Shown: in pieces, positions 1 through 7,566 of the stretch
Layout of the letters: the number at the start of each line of letters is the position of its first letter
How positions within the stretch are numbered: the first letter of the stretch is position 1
NCBI GenBank assembly: GCA_021732085.1
Contig: JAKFVQ010000031.1
Location: forward strand, 1-36,177
Length of the DNA stretch: 36,177 nucleotides
From: Candidatus Obscuribacterales bacterium
GTDB taxonomy: Bacteria; Cyanobacteriota; Vampirovibrionia; Obscuribacterales; Obscuribacteraceae
Direction: 5' to 3'
Position numbers and translations under genes: made by a program
Notes under the pieces: model-generated
Told to the model about the DNA's origin: nothing
Databases searched by the model: none
The model's input: the letters and a program-made list of their open reading frames with translations, nothing else

Positions 1-24
1 TAGCAAGGTCATTGTCTCAGCCAT
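1..24 (-). CDS. Start of a leftward gene cut by the window edge
   Basis: Only the first eight codons are inside the window (MAETMTLL, read on the minus strand from position 24). The start is supported by a strong ribosome site, AAGGAGG, with a six-base spacer to the ATG, and by a TATATA box at about 51-56 that would place the RNA start some 20 bases before the ATG. The product cannot be identified from eight residues. Confidence 0.5.
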
Positions 25-49
25 TCAAGCCCTCCTTCGTATGCGGATC

Positions 50-57
50 GTATATAC
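50..57 (-). promoter_or_regulatory. Candidate -10 box (GTATATAC) for the leftward edge gene
   Basis: The palindromic octamer GTATATAC lies about 27 bases upstream of the minus-strand start at 24. The same core, TATATAC(T), occurs before proS, deoB and the Nudix gene. No convincing -35 box is seen. Confidence 0.35.
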
Positions 58-223
58 TGTACGATGTAGTTATCATGCCCCAAAAAGCAAAAGCTCAAAC
101 TTGTGCTGAGCAATTGCTATAGGCCAGCGAAAAAATAATAATATGAGCAAGAAAATCTGTGCTATCGAAAAAGGTTCGTTAAGCAACAACAGAGGGCAAT
201 TGAAAGTCAAAAAGGGAACGAGA

Positions 224-253
224 GCGGTTCGGACTTTTTAGGGTCCGAACCGC
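224..253 (-). terminator. Hairpin terminator of the 278-1461 operon
   Basis: Two perfect 11-base arms (GCGGTTCGGAC and GTCCGAACCGC) flank an eight-base loop. On the minus strand the stem is followed after about ten bases by five Ts. It sits about 25 bases past the stop of the last gene in the leftward operon. The U-tract is set back from the stem, so strength is uncertain. Confidence 0.6.
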
Positions 254-277
254 CTCGCCGCCTTCAATGTTTTCGTC

Positions 278-640
278 TTATCCGCTTTGCGGGCAGGCGA
301 CTGTGAACGGAAGACGTAGCAGTCGGGCGCGGAGATGGCTGAGGCGAGCAGTGATTTCGCCTGTGCCTTCCTTCAGCGCTGCTGCCAACCCGACGACGAA
401 TGTGTCGGTTGGTTGCCCGGGGATCTGAAGTCCTGTGCTGACCGTGTCGTCCTGCAAAAGCGGGTCCGGCATGATCAAACTTTGAACAACACTCTCCCCA
501 GCCGAGCTGACATCCCGGACGATGGCGATATTTTGCCCGACCTTGATTTTGAGGTGGGCAGGCAACGGCCTGTCGAGATTGACGAATACGTTGCCCGGGC
601 TTGATGTGCAGCAGTTGGTCATTTCTTTTCTCCCGGACAT
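278..640 (-). CDS. Small protein of unknown function, third gene of a leftward operon
   Basis: 120 aa, not recognised. It has no signal peptide or membrane segment. The N-terminal half alternates hydrophobic and polar residues (VFVNLDRPLP, LKIKVGQNIAIV), suggesting a small beta-rich fold, and the last 30 residues are Arg/Leu-rich. Two starts are possible: the ATG at 640, with AGGAG nine bases upstream, and the ATG at 622 (MTNCCTSSPG), with GGGAG seven bases upstream. The longer form is listed. It lies 34 bases after the preceding cysteine-rich gene and is followed by a hairpin terminator, so it is probably the last gene of a three-gene transcript. Codons mostly end in C or G, as in the other two members. 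Ribosome site, codon bias and terminator support a real gene; function is unknown. Confidence 0.65.
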   Translation of the reverse strand: MSGRKEMTNCCTSSPGNVFVNLDRPLPAHLKIKVGQNIAIVRDVSSAGESVVQSLIMPDPLLQDDTVSTGLQIPGQPTDTFVVGLAAALKEGTGEITARLSHLRARLLRLPFTVACPQSG

Positions 641-674
641 TTGTACGAGCTCCTGCGGGGAACCCGGGAAGTTG

Positions 675-917
675 TTACTGCGATGCCACGGTCGAAACGA
701 CCGGCGGCACCATGGCGGCTGCTGTCAGCTTGATGGCTTGGAAGCCACAATCTTTCAGCGTGCTGCTGCGGTTGCGAGAACAGCCGGCGCAAAAGCCGTC
801 CCTCGACGTGTTGCAGGACCGCGAGCAAATCGGGTTCTTGCAACGGTTGTCGGGCGCTGTCATCGCGGTTCCGCAGATCAACTGCCAACCTGGCTGCTCG
901 GATTCGAACAGATTCAT
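675..917 (-). CDS. Small cysteine-rich protein, probably metal-binding, unknown function
   Basis: 80 aa, not recognised. Seven cysteines fall between residues 15 and 57 (C15, C26, C31, C35, C43, C46, C57), including one CxxC (43-46) and one CxxxC (31-35), interspersed with Arg, Asn and Ser. This suggests a small zinc- or iron-sulfur-binding module; that is inference. The C-terminal 20 residues are Ala/Val-rich and cysteine-free. The start ATG at 917 was chosen over the upstream in-frame ATG at 1034 because AAAGGAG lies eight bases before it and the longer form would run into the preceding gene. It is the middle gene of the 973-1461 / 675-917 / 278-640 leftward set, with gaps of 55 and 34 bases. 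Confidence 0.65.
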   Translation of the reverse strand: MNLFESEQPGWQLICGTAMTAPDNRCKNPICSRSCNTSRDGFCAGCSRNRSSTLKDCGFQAIKLTAAAMVPPVVSTVASQ

Positions 918-972
918 GGAAATTGCTCCTTTGACGCGTTGGCGTCGTGGTTTTGGGACACGGAAGGAAGAG

Positions 973-1461
973 CTAGCTCTCGTTGCCGGTGCCTTCCTTG
1001 CCATCACCGTTCGGAGCCAGCTGGTCGCTGTCACCGGTTGCGGCGAGTGAGGAAAGCCTGATCGGCGGTACGATGGCGTCGCTCTTGACGGGTACAGCGC
1101 GCACGAAGATGGCGGTTTCGAAGTCAGCTTTCATCGCCGAACTCGCCGGCAATTGGATGCCACCGGGAGTGGTGGCGCATACTTCATGGTCGGTTGCACC
1201 GATGTTCTTCAACATCGCCATAACCGCCATTGCTTTCATCTCGTTGCCGTAAACGGCAGTGAGCATTTCCAGCAATTTGGTGTTGGCACCGATTTCTTTG
1301 CCGTCGCGACCGCGAAAGCCGAGAAATTCGGTAACCTCCGTCACTTCGTAGCGCTTGCCTTCGAAAACATAGAAGCGGCCCTCAACTGGGACCGAGGTGA
1401 GATCCGACAGCATCAAGCTGAGGACTGCACCGGGGATCTCGATAACGACGAGAGTTTTCAT
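973..1461 (-). CDS. Protein of unknown function, first gene of a leftward operon
   Basis: 162 aa, not recognised. The N terminus (MKTLVVIEIPGAVLSLMLS) is mildly hydrophobic but lacks the positive n-region and cleavage site of a good signal peptide. Residues 25-45 carry a beta-strand pair (VEGRFYVFEGKRYEVTEVTE). The tail (last 30 residues) is Gly/Asp/Glu-rich and looks disordered. The ATG at 1461 was chosen because CCAGGAGACC precedes it at good spacing; the in-frame ATG at 1506 adds 15 residues with no ribosome site. It heads a three-gene leftward transcript ending at the hairpin at 224-253. Third codon positions are strongly C/G, unlike the neighbouring proS. A cytoplasmic location is likely. 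Confidence 0.7.
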   Translation of the reverse strand: MKTLVVIEIPGAVLSLMLSDLTSVPVEGRFYVFEGKRYEVTEVTEFLGFRGRDGKEIGANTKLLEMLTAVYGNEMKAMAVMAMLKNIGATDHEVCATTPGGIQLPASSAMKADFETAIFVRAVPVKSDAIVPPIRLSSLAATGDSDQLAPNGDGKEGTGNES

Positions 1462-1907
1462 GGTGGTCTCCTGGGAGAATCCTACGTTTTCTGAAATGCT
1501 TGCCATCCGGCCGCGTCGAACAACCCGACCTCATGTGATTGAGGTTTTTCAAAACTGTGAGCTAGGAAGCTTTGGGTTTTTGGGTTATTACAACAGGGGC
1601 GGAGAGACAGGCGGGAAACGCAGGTAGGCTATTAGGTCATGGGGTGCACTCTCCAGGAAGAAAAGATAAAAGTGTCATAGCCCATAATAATTTCTAGTAA
1701 GAGAATCTCGTCTGAATCTCTTACGCTGCAAGGGAATTCAAGCTGGCCACTGTTTCCATATGAAAACGTCTTTATCACTTTGCTCAAGCTAATGACGTTA
1801 GCGCAGCTCTGCAACAGCAGGTCACAACTTGCAGGTGATACACCAGTCAATAGCACAGGTGATATATACTGTGAGCTCTCAACGGCACGGAGGCTGTAGC
1901 TCAGGTC
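1462..1907. promoter_or_regulatory. 446-base divergent intergenic region with candidate proS promoter
   Basis: This lies between the leftward unknown operon and rightward proS and must hold both promoters. On the plus strand TATATACT (1864-1871) sits 44 bases before the proS ATG and is a plausible -10 box. The nonamer CAGGTGATA occurs twice (1832-1840 and 1856-1864), the second copy running into the -10 box, so it may be an operator. No T-box or other tRNA-sensing leader was recognised. A minus-strand open frame at 1632-1913 overlaps the proS start and is not accepted as a gene. Confidence 0.4.
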
Positions 1908-3350
1908 ATGCAAGTAGTTCAGGACGAAGAAAAAGGTAAGGATGCAGAGCGTTCGAAATGGTACACCGATGTAGTTCAGCAGGCTGAGCTTGCTGACTAT
2001 TCACCAGTCAAAGGCTGCATGGTGATTCGTCCTTACGGTTATGCGCTCTGGGAAAACATTTGGAAACCGCTGGACCAAATGATCAAGGATACAGGGCACC
2101 AAAACGCTTATTTTCCGATGTTCATTCCGGAATCATTCTTGAATAAGGAAAAAGAGCACGTTGAAGGCTTTGCGCCGGAATGTGCGGTCGTAACGCATGG
2201 TGGTGGGAAGAAGCTTGAAGAGCCATTGATCGTTCGTCCAACATCAGAGACGATCATCAATCACATGTTTGCAAAATGGGTGCAATCATGGCGCGACCTG
2301 CCGCTTTTGATTAATCAGTGGGCGAACGTCGTTCGTTGGGAAATGCGCACTCGCCTTTTCCTCCGCACTACCGAGTTCCTCTGGCAAGAAGGGCATACAG
2401 CACATGCCTCCGAAAAAGAAGCTGAAGAAGAAGCCGCAAAAATGTTGGATGTTTATCGCCAGCTCGCTGAAGATTGGCTTGCTTTGCCTGTTCACACAGG
2501 GCAGAAAACAGACAATGAAAGGTTCCGCGGCGCTGTTCGAACTTATTGTATTGAAGCTATGATGCGGGACGGAAAGGCTTTGCAAGCTGGTACATCTCAT
2601 TATCTTGGGCAGAATTTCGCAAAAGCATTTGGCATTCAATTCCAGAATCAAGCTGGCGAACTCGAGCATGCTTACCAGACAAGTTGGGGTGTCTCCACGC
2701 GTTTGGTAGGTGCCGTTGTGATGGGACATGGCGATGAGAAGGGCTTGATTTTGCCTCCGCGCATTGCACCGATTCAAGTTGTTATTGTTCCGATTTACAA
2801 AACTGATGAAGAAAAAGCTGTAGTAATGGAACGTTGCAACCAGCTCTTCGCTGAGCTAAAGCCAACTGTGCGTGTGCACCTTGATGATCGCGACAACTAT
2901 ACTCCTGGATTTAAATTCAATCACTGGGAGAAGCGCGGCGTTCCGATTCGCTTCAACATTGGTCCCAAAGACGTTCAGAAGAATGTTGTTGAAGTCGTTC
3001 GTCGTGATAACGGTGAAAAAATGCGTGACTACTCGACGGAGAATCTTCCTGCAAAAGTTGCTGAACTGCTGACGACGGTTCAACAGGCTATCTTTGACCG
3101 TGCTCTAAAGTTGCGGTCGGAGAACACTTCCACAGCAGAATCATATGATCAATTCAAGAAAATCCTTGAAGATAAGGGTGGCTTTATCGAAGCTTACTGG
3201 GCGGGGTCCAGTGAAGATGAATTGAAGATCAAGGAAGAAACCAAAGCAACTATCCGAGCGATTCCATTCAATCAGCCGGAATGTGAAGGTAAGTGCTTCT
3301 ACACCGGGCAGCCAGCGACGAAAAAGGCTTTATTTGCAATTGCATATTAA
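1908..3350 (+). CDS. proS: Prolyl-tRNA synthetase, archaeal/eukaryote type
   Basis: 480 aa. It charges tRNA-Pro with proline in the cytoplasm. The class II core is clear: motif 2 (RWEMRTRLFLRTTEFLWQEG) is followed by the TxHA region. Motif 3 has the GHGDEKGLILPPR form typical of the short archaeal/eukaryote-type enzyme, which lacks the editing insertion of the long bacterial type. The C-terminal extension ends in the characteristic aromatic residue (AIAY). The zinc-type region near the end (PECEGKCFYTGQ) shows only one cysteine pair where many relatives have four. Start: ATG with only a weak AGG just upstream. A MepA-like gene follows 41 bases later with its own good ribosome site. Identification is firm; the exact start is less so. 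Confidence 0.95.
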   Translation: MQVVQDEEKGKDAERSKWYTDVVQQAELADYSPVKGCMVIRPYGYALWENIWKPLDQMIKDTGHQNAYFPMFIPESFLNKEKEHVEGFAPECAVVTHGGGKKLEEPLIVRPTSETIINHMFAKWVQSWRDLPLLINQWANVVRWEMRTRLFLRTTEFLWQEGHTAHASEKEAEEEAAKMLDVYRQLAEDWLALPVHTGQKTDNERFRGAVRTYCIEAMMRDGKALQAGTSHYLGQNFAKAFGIQFQNQAGELEHAYQTSWGVSTRLVGAVVMGHGDEKGLILPPRIAPIQVVIVPIYKTDEEKAVVMERCNQLFAELKPTVRVHLDDRDNYTPGFKFNHWEKRGVPIRFNIGPKDVQKNVVEVVRRDNGEKMRDYSTENLPAKVAELLTTVQQAIFDRALKLRSENTSTAESYDQFKKILEDKGGFIEAYWAGSSEDELKIKEETKATIRAIPFNQPECEGKCFYTGQPATKKALFAIAY

Positions 3351-3391
3351 AGCGTAATCGCCCTTAGCGTTGTCTTGTTAGGAGTTGGTCT

Positions 3392-4546
3392 ATGTCATCG
3401 CATTCGTTCCAAAATCACCATTCGGATGGTGGTTCGAATTGGGCACCGATACTTCCGACGGTGCTTGCGCTTACGTTTTTGTCATTCGTGACGCCCTGTT
3501 TTGCAGACTCCACAAGTTCGGAGCCAGCAAATAATGCCGCCTCCAGTGCTAGCAGTAAGAAGGTTGGGGGCACAGCCGCACATGCCTCGGATTCTGCTAA
3601 TGCAGGGAGCAATGCGAATGCGAGCGGAATCAACTCCGGAGCTGATGGGAGCGCGGGCTTCCAGCCGGCTTCGAAGGATTCCAACTCCGGCAAGACGGCT
3701 GACGCAACATCCGATCCCCGAGCGAACGAGGATGCGCGTAAGCTTTTTTCCTCAAAGAAGAGACCGGCAAGTCTTCCAACCTTATCGATTGGATCCGCGA
3801 GTTGTGGATGCATTGCAGGGGCCAAAAAGCTGGCTCTCAATGGACCTTACTGGCAAGTAATGCGTCCCTCGCGTAACCGTTATTACGGTCATCCATCCAT
3901 GCTTACATACATAGAGAAGTTCGCAAAACGCGCGCATGATGTAGGTTGGGAATCATTGCTCATCGGCGATTTGAATATGCCCAGAGGTGGTCCGATGCCG
4001 ACAGGGCATGCAAGCCACCAAAGAGGGACTGACGTTGATATATGGTTGCAACCAGGTCCAAAAAAAATCTTGAGCACCAATGATCGTGAGAAACTCGAAG
4101 CTAGTTCCGTGCTGAAGTTGGATTCGGCGGAGCTGGACCCCAAGGTCTGGACGGCTCAGCATGCGGCTTTTGTCAAAGCTGCGGCCCAAGATGATAACGT
4201 TGCTCGCATTTTTGTGACTCCATCGATTAAGAAGGCTCTGTGTAGTTGCAAGTCCGCCGATGGTTCTGATACGGCGTGGTTGCGTCGTCTGCGTCCTTGG
4301 GAAGGGCATGATGATCACATCCACGTTCGATTGATATGCCCGCCTGCCGAAAAATGTGTTGAACAAGAGCCGCCACCCGAGGGCGATGGCTGTGGTGAAG
4401 AGCTGGATGATTGGATGAACAAGACGGCTCTCGATCCGCCGCACAAGAGTGCACATCCAGGTGAAGTTCCGGATGAGCCGATGAAGCCATTTCCGCTCAG
4501 TAAGATGCCAGCTGAGTGTATTCAAGTGCTTGATGCAAAACCATAG
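3392..4546 (+). CDS. mepA: Penicillin-insensitive murein endopeptidase (MepA-like, M74)
   Basis: 384 aa. It is a periplasmic or secreted metallo-endopeptidase expected to cut D-Ala-mDAP cross-links in peptidoglycan. A long polar N terminus leads to a hydrophobic segment (about 20-38, ending PCFADS), read as a signal peptide. Residues 40-115 are a Ser/Ala/Gly-rich low-complexity linker not found in E. coli MepA. The catalytic region matches MepA: GHASHQRGTDVDIW places H209 and D216 with the family's HxxxxxxD spacing, and EGHDDHIHVRLICPP gives H306, H309 and H311, the spacing of E. coli H206/H209/H211. The C-terminal Cys-containing GDGCGEELDDW block is also conserved. Start: ATG with TTAGGAG seven bases upstream. 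It may be cotranscribed with proS. Confidence 0.92.
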   Translation: MSSHSFQNHHSDGGSNWAPILPTVLALTFLSFVTPCFADSTSSEPANNAASSASSKKVGGTAAHASDSANAGSNANASGINSGADGSAGFQPASKDSNSGKTADATSDPRANEDARKLFSSKKRPASLPTLSIGSASCGCIAGAKKLALNGPYWQVMRPSRNRYYGHPSMLTYIEKFAKRAHDVGWESLLIGDLNMPRGGPMPTGHASHQRGTDVDIWLQPGPKKILSTNDREKLEASSVLKLDSAELDPKVWTAQHAAFVKAAAQDDNVARIFVTPSIKKALCSCKSADGSDTAWLRRLRPWEGHDDHIHVRLICPPAEKCVEQEPPPEGDGCGEELDDWMNKTALDPPHKSAHPGEVPDEPMKPFPLSKMPAECIQVLDAKP

Positions 4547-5083
4547 CAGTAATTTTGGCAGTATTTGCTTCGTATATATGAATAGGTTCTGACAGCTTTT
4601 CGCCAGCTTCTCAAGCGCGTTTCAATATATCAACACATTGAGGCGCTGCTGATTTTGTTGCGTTGGAGAAACGTGAAATCGGCTTCAAGAATACAAAGAA
4701 AATGTTTTCAACGTTTCTTTTAGTTTTTCGGAAAGCGTTGCTGTGCTTATCCAGGCAGGCTCGTTGATTTTTTGTGAGTTCAAAAGGCTAGCGCAAGTTT
4801 GAAATATTTGGTGTAAAGCCGTCGAAAGATTGCCAGCAAATGCGCTCCTCTGTTTGTTAGTTTCTGGCGTTCTCTTTCATTCCACACAAAGCTCTTCGTC
4901 TCTCCATCAAAAAAACACCGCGACTAAACACCAGCACCTTTCACCATCCGTGGTGCAAAGTTTGTCGCGATTCTTTCTCAGCCGGTACTGGATGATGAAG
5001 ATTGAGGGACGTGAGTGCTTTGCGGCTTTAGGTTAAGCACAGGAATGGATTGGGACTGAACCCATCGAAATGAGGAAACACAT
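4547..5083. other. 537-base intergenic region before the serpin gene
   Basis: No convincing gene. A 68-codon plus-strand frame at 4830-5036 has no ribosome site or recognisable content. The serpin ribosome site (TGAGGA) is at the right end. The serpin promoter should lie here but no clear -35/-10 pair could be chosen. A small inverted repeat (CACCA/TGGTG) lies near 4942. Confidence 0.4.
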
Positions 5084-6223
5084 ATGACCAGTATCCGCCT
5101 TCTTGCTCCCACCTCCGACTTCGGTTTCGCCCTCCTTCGTGAGGAAGTCAAAGCTCGTCCGGGGCAGAATGTGCTCGTTTCGCCGGCCAGCGTTGCTCTT
5201 TGTCTCGGCAGCGCCCTTCCCGGCGCTCGCGGCAAAACGCGCGCTGCCATCCTCAAGACTCTCCGCATGCCGAATTACGGCGATGCGAAGCTCGTCAATC
5301 AGGCCTTCGGCAATCTCGTTCGCGACCTCACCGGCAGCTCCCTCGACGTCGAGCTCAGCCTTGCCAGTGCTGTCTGGGCTCGCCAGGGGGTCAAGATCAA
5401 TCCGGAGTTCCTGTCCACCAACAAGCAGATCTTCGGCACCGAGGTCAACGTTGCTGATTTCGGCGCACCGCAGACAGTCAAGGACATCAACGGCTGGTGC
5501 GCCAAGAAGACCAAGGACCGGATCACCAAGATCGTCGACCAGCTCCCGCCGGCAGCTGTCATGATGCTGCTCCAGGCGACCTACTTCAAGGCACCGTGGA
5601 CGGTGACTTTCGACAAGCAGCTCACCGACCTGCAGAACTTTCAGGGTCTCGGCGGCAGCAGCCAGCTTCCTCTGATGTTCCGCGGTGGCGACATGCACTA
5701 CGGGCAGACGGACGACTATCAGATGGTGAGCCTGCCGTTCGCCAAAAGCGGCCGCATCAAGATGTCGTTCATCCTGCCTTCGGCGGACAAGAGCGTCAGC
5801 GACGTGCTCGACACACTCACCGGCGCCGGCTTCATCAGCAACTATCGTTCGCTGGTTCCCTGCGACGGCCATCTCTGGTTGCCGCGCTACCAGATGGAAG
5901 ACGACATCACGCTGAACGACAGCCTCGAGAAGCTCGGTCTGGGCGAGGCGCTCTCGCCGAAGGCGAACTTCTCCGGCATCCACAGCAGCATGTTCATCTC
6001 GCAGATCAAGCACAAGACCTTCAAGAAGGTCACCGAGGAGGGCGCGGAGGCTGCTGCTGTCACCAGCATCGGCTTCGAGTCGACCAGCTTCGATCCGCGC
6101 AAGATCTCGTGGAACATGCGCATCAACCGTCCGTTCATCTCGGTGATCAGCGACGACAACACGAACACCATCCTGTTCGCCAGCGTTGTCAACGATCCCC
6201 AGCCGGTCGCCGACGAGAAGTAA
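5084..6223 (+). CDS. Serpin-family protease inhibitor, cytoplasmic
   Basis: 379 aa, the usual length of a single serpin domain. Family features seen: the N-terminal FGFALLRE and NVLVSPASVALCLGSALPGARG (helix B), the central MLLQATYFKAPW strand, and the C-terminal INRPFISVISDDNTNTILFASVVNDP block. The hinge before the reactive loop reads TEEGAEAAAVT (residues 317-327), small residues as in inhibitory serpins. If G320 is P15, the scissile bond is about T334-S335, which would not favour trypsin-like targets. No signal peptide is present, so it probably acts in the cytoplasm. Start: ATG with TGAGGA upstream. Codons are strongly C/G-ending, unlike proS and the SGNH gene beside it, and a strong terminator follows. 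A subtilase (21254-22834) and an M48 protease lie in the same window; a link is only speculation. Confidence 0.95.
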   Translation: MTSIRLLAPTSDFGFALLREEVKARPGQNVLVSPASVALCLGSALPGARGKTRAAILKTLRMPNYGDAKLVNQAFGNLVRDLTGSSLDVELSLASAVWARQGVKINPEFLSTNKQIFGTEVNVADFGAPQTVKDINGWCAKKTKDRITKIVDQLPPAAVMMLLQATYFKAPWTVTFDKQLTDLQNFQGLGGSSQLPLMFRGGDMHYGQTDDYQMVSLPFAKSGRIKMSFILPSADKSVSDVLDTLTGAGFISNYRSLVPCDGHLWLPRYQMEDDITLNDSLEKLGLGEALSPKANFSGIHSSMFISQIKHKTFKKVTEEGAEAAAVTSIGFESTSFDPRKISWNMRINRPFISVISDDNTNTILFASVVNDPQPVADEK

Positions 6224-6266
6224 GAAGAAGGATTCTCTGATCGCCAGGCAGCGATTTGAGTAACTT

Positions 6267-6320
6267 GGAGGCGGGCGGATCAAAGAAATTTGATCCGCCT
6301 GTCCTCCATTTTTCTTTTTC
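6267..6320 (+). terminator. Intrinsic terminator of the serpin gene
   Basis: A long near-perfect stem (GGAG..CGGGCGGATCAA paired with TTGATCCGCC..CTCC, 6267-6307) is followed by a T-rich run (ATTTTTCTTTTTC). It lies 44 bases after the serpin stop. Confidence 0.92.
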
Positions 6321-6482
6321 AGGACTTTGACGATACTATAGTATGTCGCAGATGCGCAGAACGACCATGTACGGCGGGAGAGCATGGAAATCGAAAATTC
6401 GTTCAGTCCCACCACCTCACTCGTCAACAAACCATCCAACGCCTAACGTTTGTGTTTGAGGCCTGTGAAATAGATCTAGAAT

Positions 6483-6506
6483 AATGTGACGGGATACCGT
6501 CACATT
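6483..6506 (-). terminator. Perfect hairpin after the SGNH hydrolase gene
   Basis: Ten-base perfect arms (AATGTGACGG and CCGTCACATT) flank a GATA loop, about 40 bases past the SGNH stop. The minus-strand flank (ATTATTCTAGATC) is only moderately T-rich, so it may be a weak terminator or an RNA 3' end stabiliser. Confidence 0.5.
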
Positions 6507-6546
6507 CGGTCGCTGCCTTGACCTTGCAGCTAAAAGCCCAATCGTG

Positions 6547-7251
6547 CTAAGTGTTCGCAGGAATTGCTTTCTTTAATTCGCGAATCCAGATTTCATATCC
6601 GGCACGCTTCATATGTAGGCGGTCTGGCCCAAACAGCTCCTCTATCGGCTTTCCATCTTTATTTTGCATTGCTGGAAGTAGATTGATGTAATGCAATCCC
6701 GGAGTCTTCTTGCAGTAATTTTCGATGAGGCGATTTCCTTCCTTGAACTGAGATTCAAACTGGATGCGGCTTGGCGCCATGCTCATCGATATGAAATAGA
6801 TGTTTGTTTTTGGAAGCTCAGACCGAACCTTATTGGCGAACTTGACGAAATTGGCGAATACTTGTTTGCCGGACGCGCCGTCGGCAATGTCGTTGGTGCC
6901 GGAGTAGAGCACCACTTTGGAAGGCTTATACTTCGTGACGATACGGTCAACGTAATAGGTTGCTTCTGGAATAGTCGAACCGCCAAATCCTCTTCCGAAA
7001 GCCTTTAGCTCCTTTAGGTCATCTGCAATCGTAGTCCACAGTGCTATCGTTGAGCTTCCGATGAACTCCGTGCCGCCGGGTGCTGGCAGCTTTTTCTTGT
7101 CCGACTCTTCGTAAGCTTTGATGGAATCCTCGAAGCGATTTAACTCAATCTTTGCGGGAGTGGGCGGGGCGGCATTCTCAGCAAATACATTGGCGCTGCA
7201 TGAAAATGCCAAAGCCGTTATCAGGAAAAGCGCTCTACCTTTTTGCCCCAT
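6547..7251 (-). CDS. SGNH/GDSL-type hydrolase, secreted
   Basis: 234 aa esterase/lipase-like protein of the SGNH fold; the substrate is unknown. A signal peptide is seen at residues 1-24 (MGQKGRALFLITALAFSCSA...VFA). The family blocks are in order: FIGSST (block I, with the nucleophile Ser in a GSST form), GFGGSTI (block II Gly), SGTNDIA (block III with the oxyanion Asn) and DRLHM (block V with the catalytic Asp-His pair). The GSST form is typical of the platelet-activating-factor acetylhydrolase-like branch. The ATG at 7251 was chosen because it directly precedes the signal peptide and has GTGAGG upstream; the in-frame ATG at 7362 adds 37 residues with no secretion logic. A TATACT box and an inverted repeat lie just upstream. 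It converges on the serpin gene. Confidence 0.9.
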   Translation of the reverse strand: MGQKGRALFLITALAFSCSANVFAENAAPPTPAKIELNRFEDSIKAYEESDKKKLPAPGGTEFIGSSTIALWTTIADDLKELKAFGRGFGGSTIPEATYYVDRIVTKYKPSKVVLYSGTNDIADGASGKQVFANFVKFANKVRSELPKTNIYFISMSMAPSRIQFESQFKEGNRLIENYCKKTPGLHYINLLPAMQNKDGKPIEELFGPDRLHMKRAGYEIWIRELKKAIPANT

Positions 7252-7283
7252 TTCAACCTCACGGACTGGTTCGAAGAAGCCAT

Positions 7284-7330
7284 AGTATAGCGCTAGCTCC
7301 CGCTTGGATGCAGAATCCGATGCTAGCGCT
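7284..7330 (-). promoter_or_regulatory. Candidate promoter and operator of the SGNH gene
   Basis: On the minus strand TATACT (7289 to 7284) lies about 33 bases before the ATG at 7251. It abuts the first arm of a nine-base perfect inverted repeat (AGCGCTAGC at 7289-7297, GCTAGCGCT at 7322-7330). A regulator bound here would cover the promoter. No good -35 box is seen. Confidence 0.4.
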
Positions 7331-7566
7331 AAGTTCGTAATTATCCTTCGACAGAGTTTCACGCAGTGTCGCTTGAAAGAGGTATCTGTTCCAGATAAAG
7401 CTGGAGTTCTATCTCGTTTCTGTCTTCATTTCAGAAAAAATAACAACCAGCAAAGGCACCAGGCGCTCACTTTCAGCTCTCAAGAATGGCTCTCAGAGCA
7501 CTTCTGTGGGGGCTGCCTTGCGTTGTGTCATTTCGCACATTTGCCTTCGCGGCAAAGGAGTTTTTC

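Noticed and set aside
1632..1913. 93-codon minus-strand frame upstream of proS
   Set aside because: It overlaps the proS start and its promoter, with no ribosome site or recognisable domain.
1880..1915. tRNA-like words (GGCTGTAGCTCAGGT)
   Set aside because: Only the D-arm-like start is present; no anticodon or T-arm follows, and the sequence runs into the proS coding region.
6333..6344. Perfect palindrome ATACTATAGTAT between convergent genes
   Set aside because: It is isolated between two gene 3' ends with no transcript to control; likely chance in AT-rich DNA.
5033..6439. 468-codon open frame antisense to the serpin gene
   Set aside because: The serpin frame is certain; C/G-ending codons on one strand commonly open the opposite strand. 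The antisense product has no motif and a skewed Arg/Val/Glu/Leu composition.
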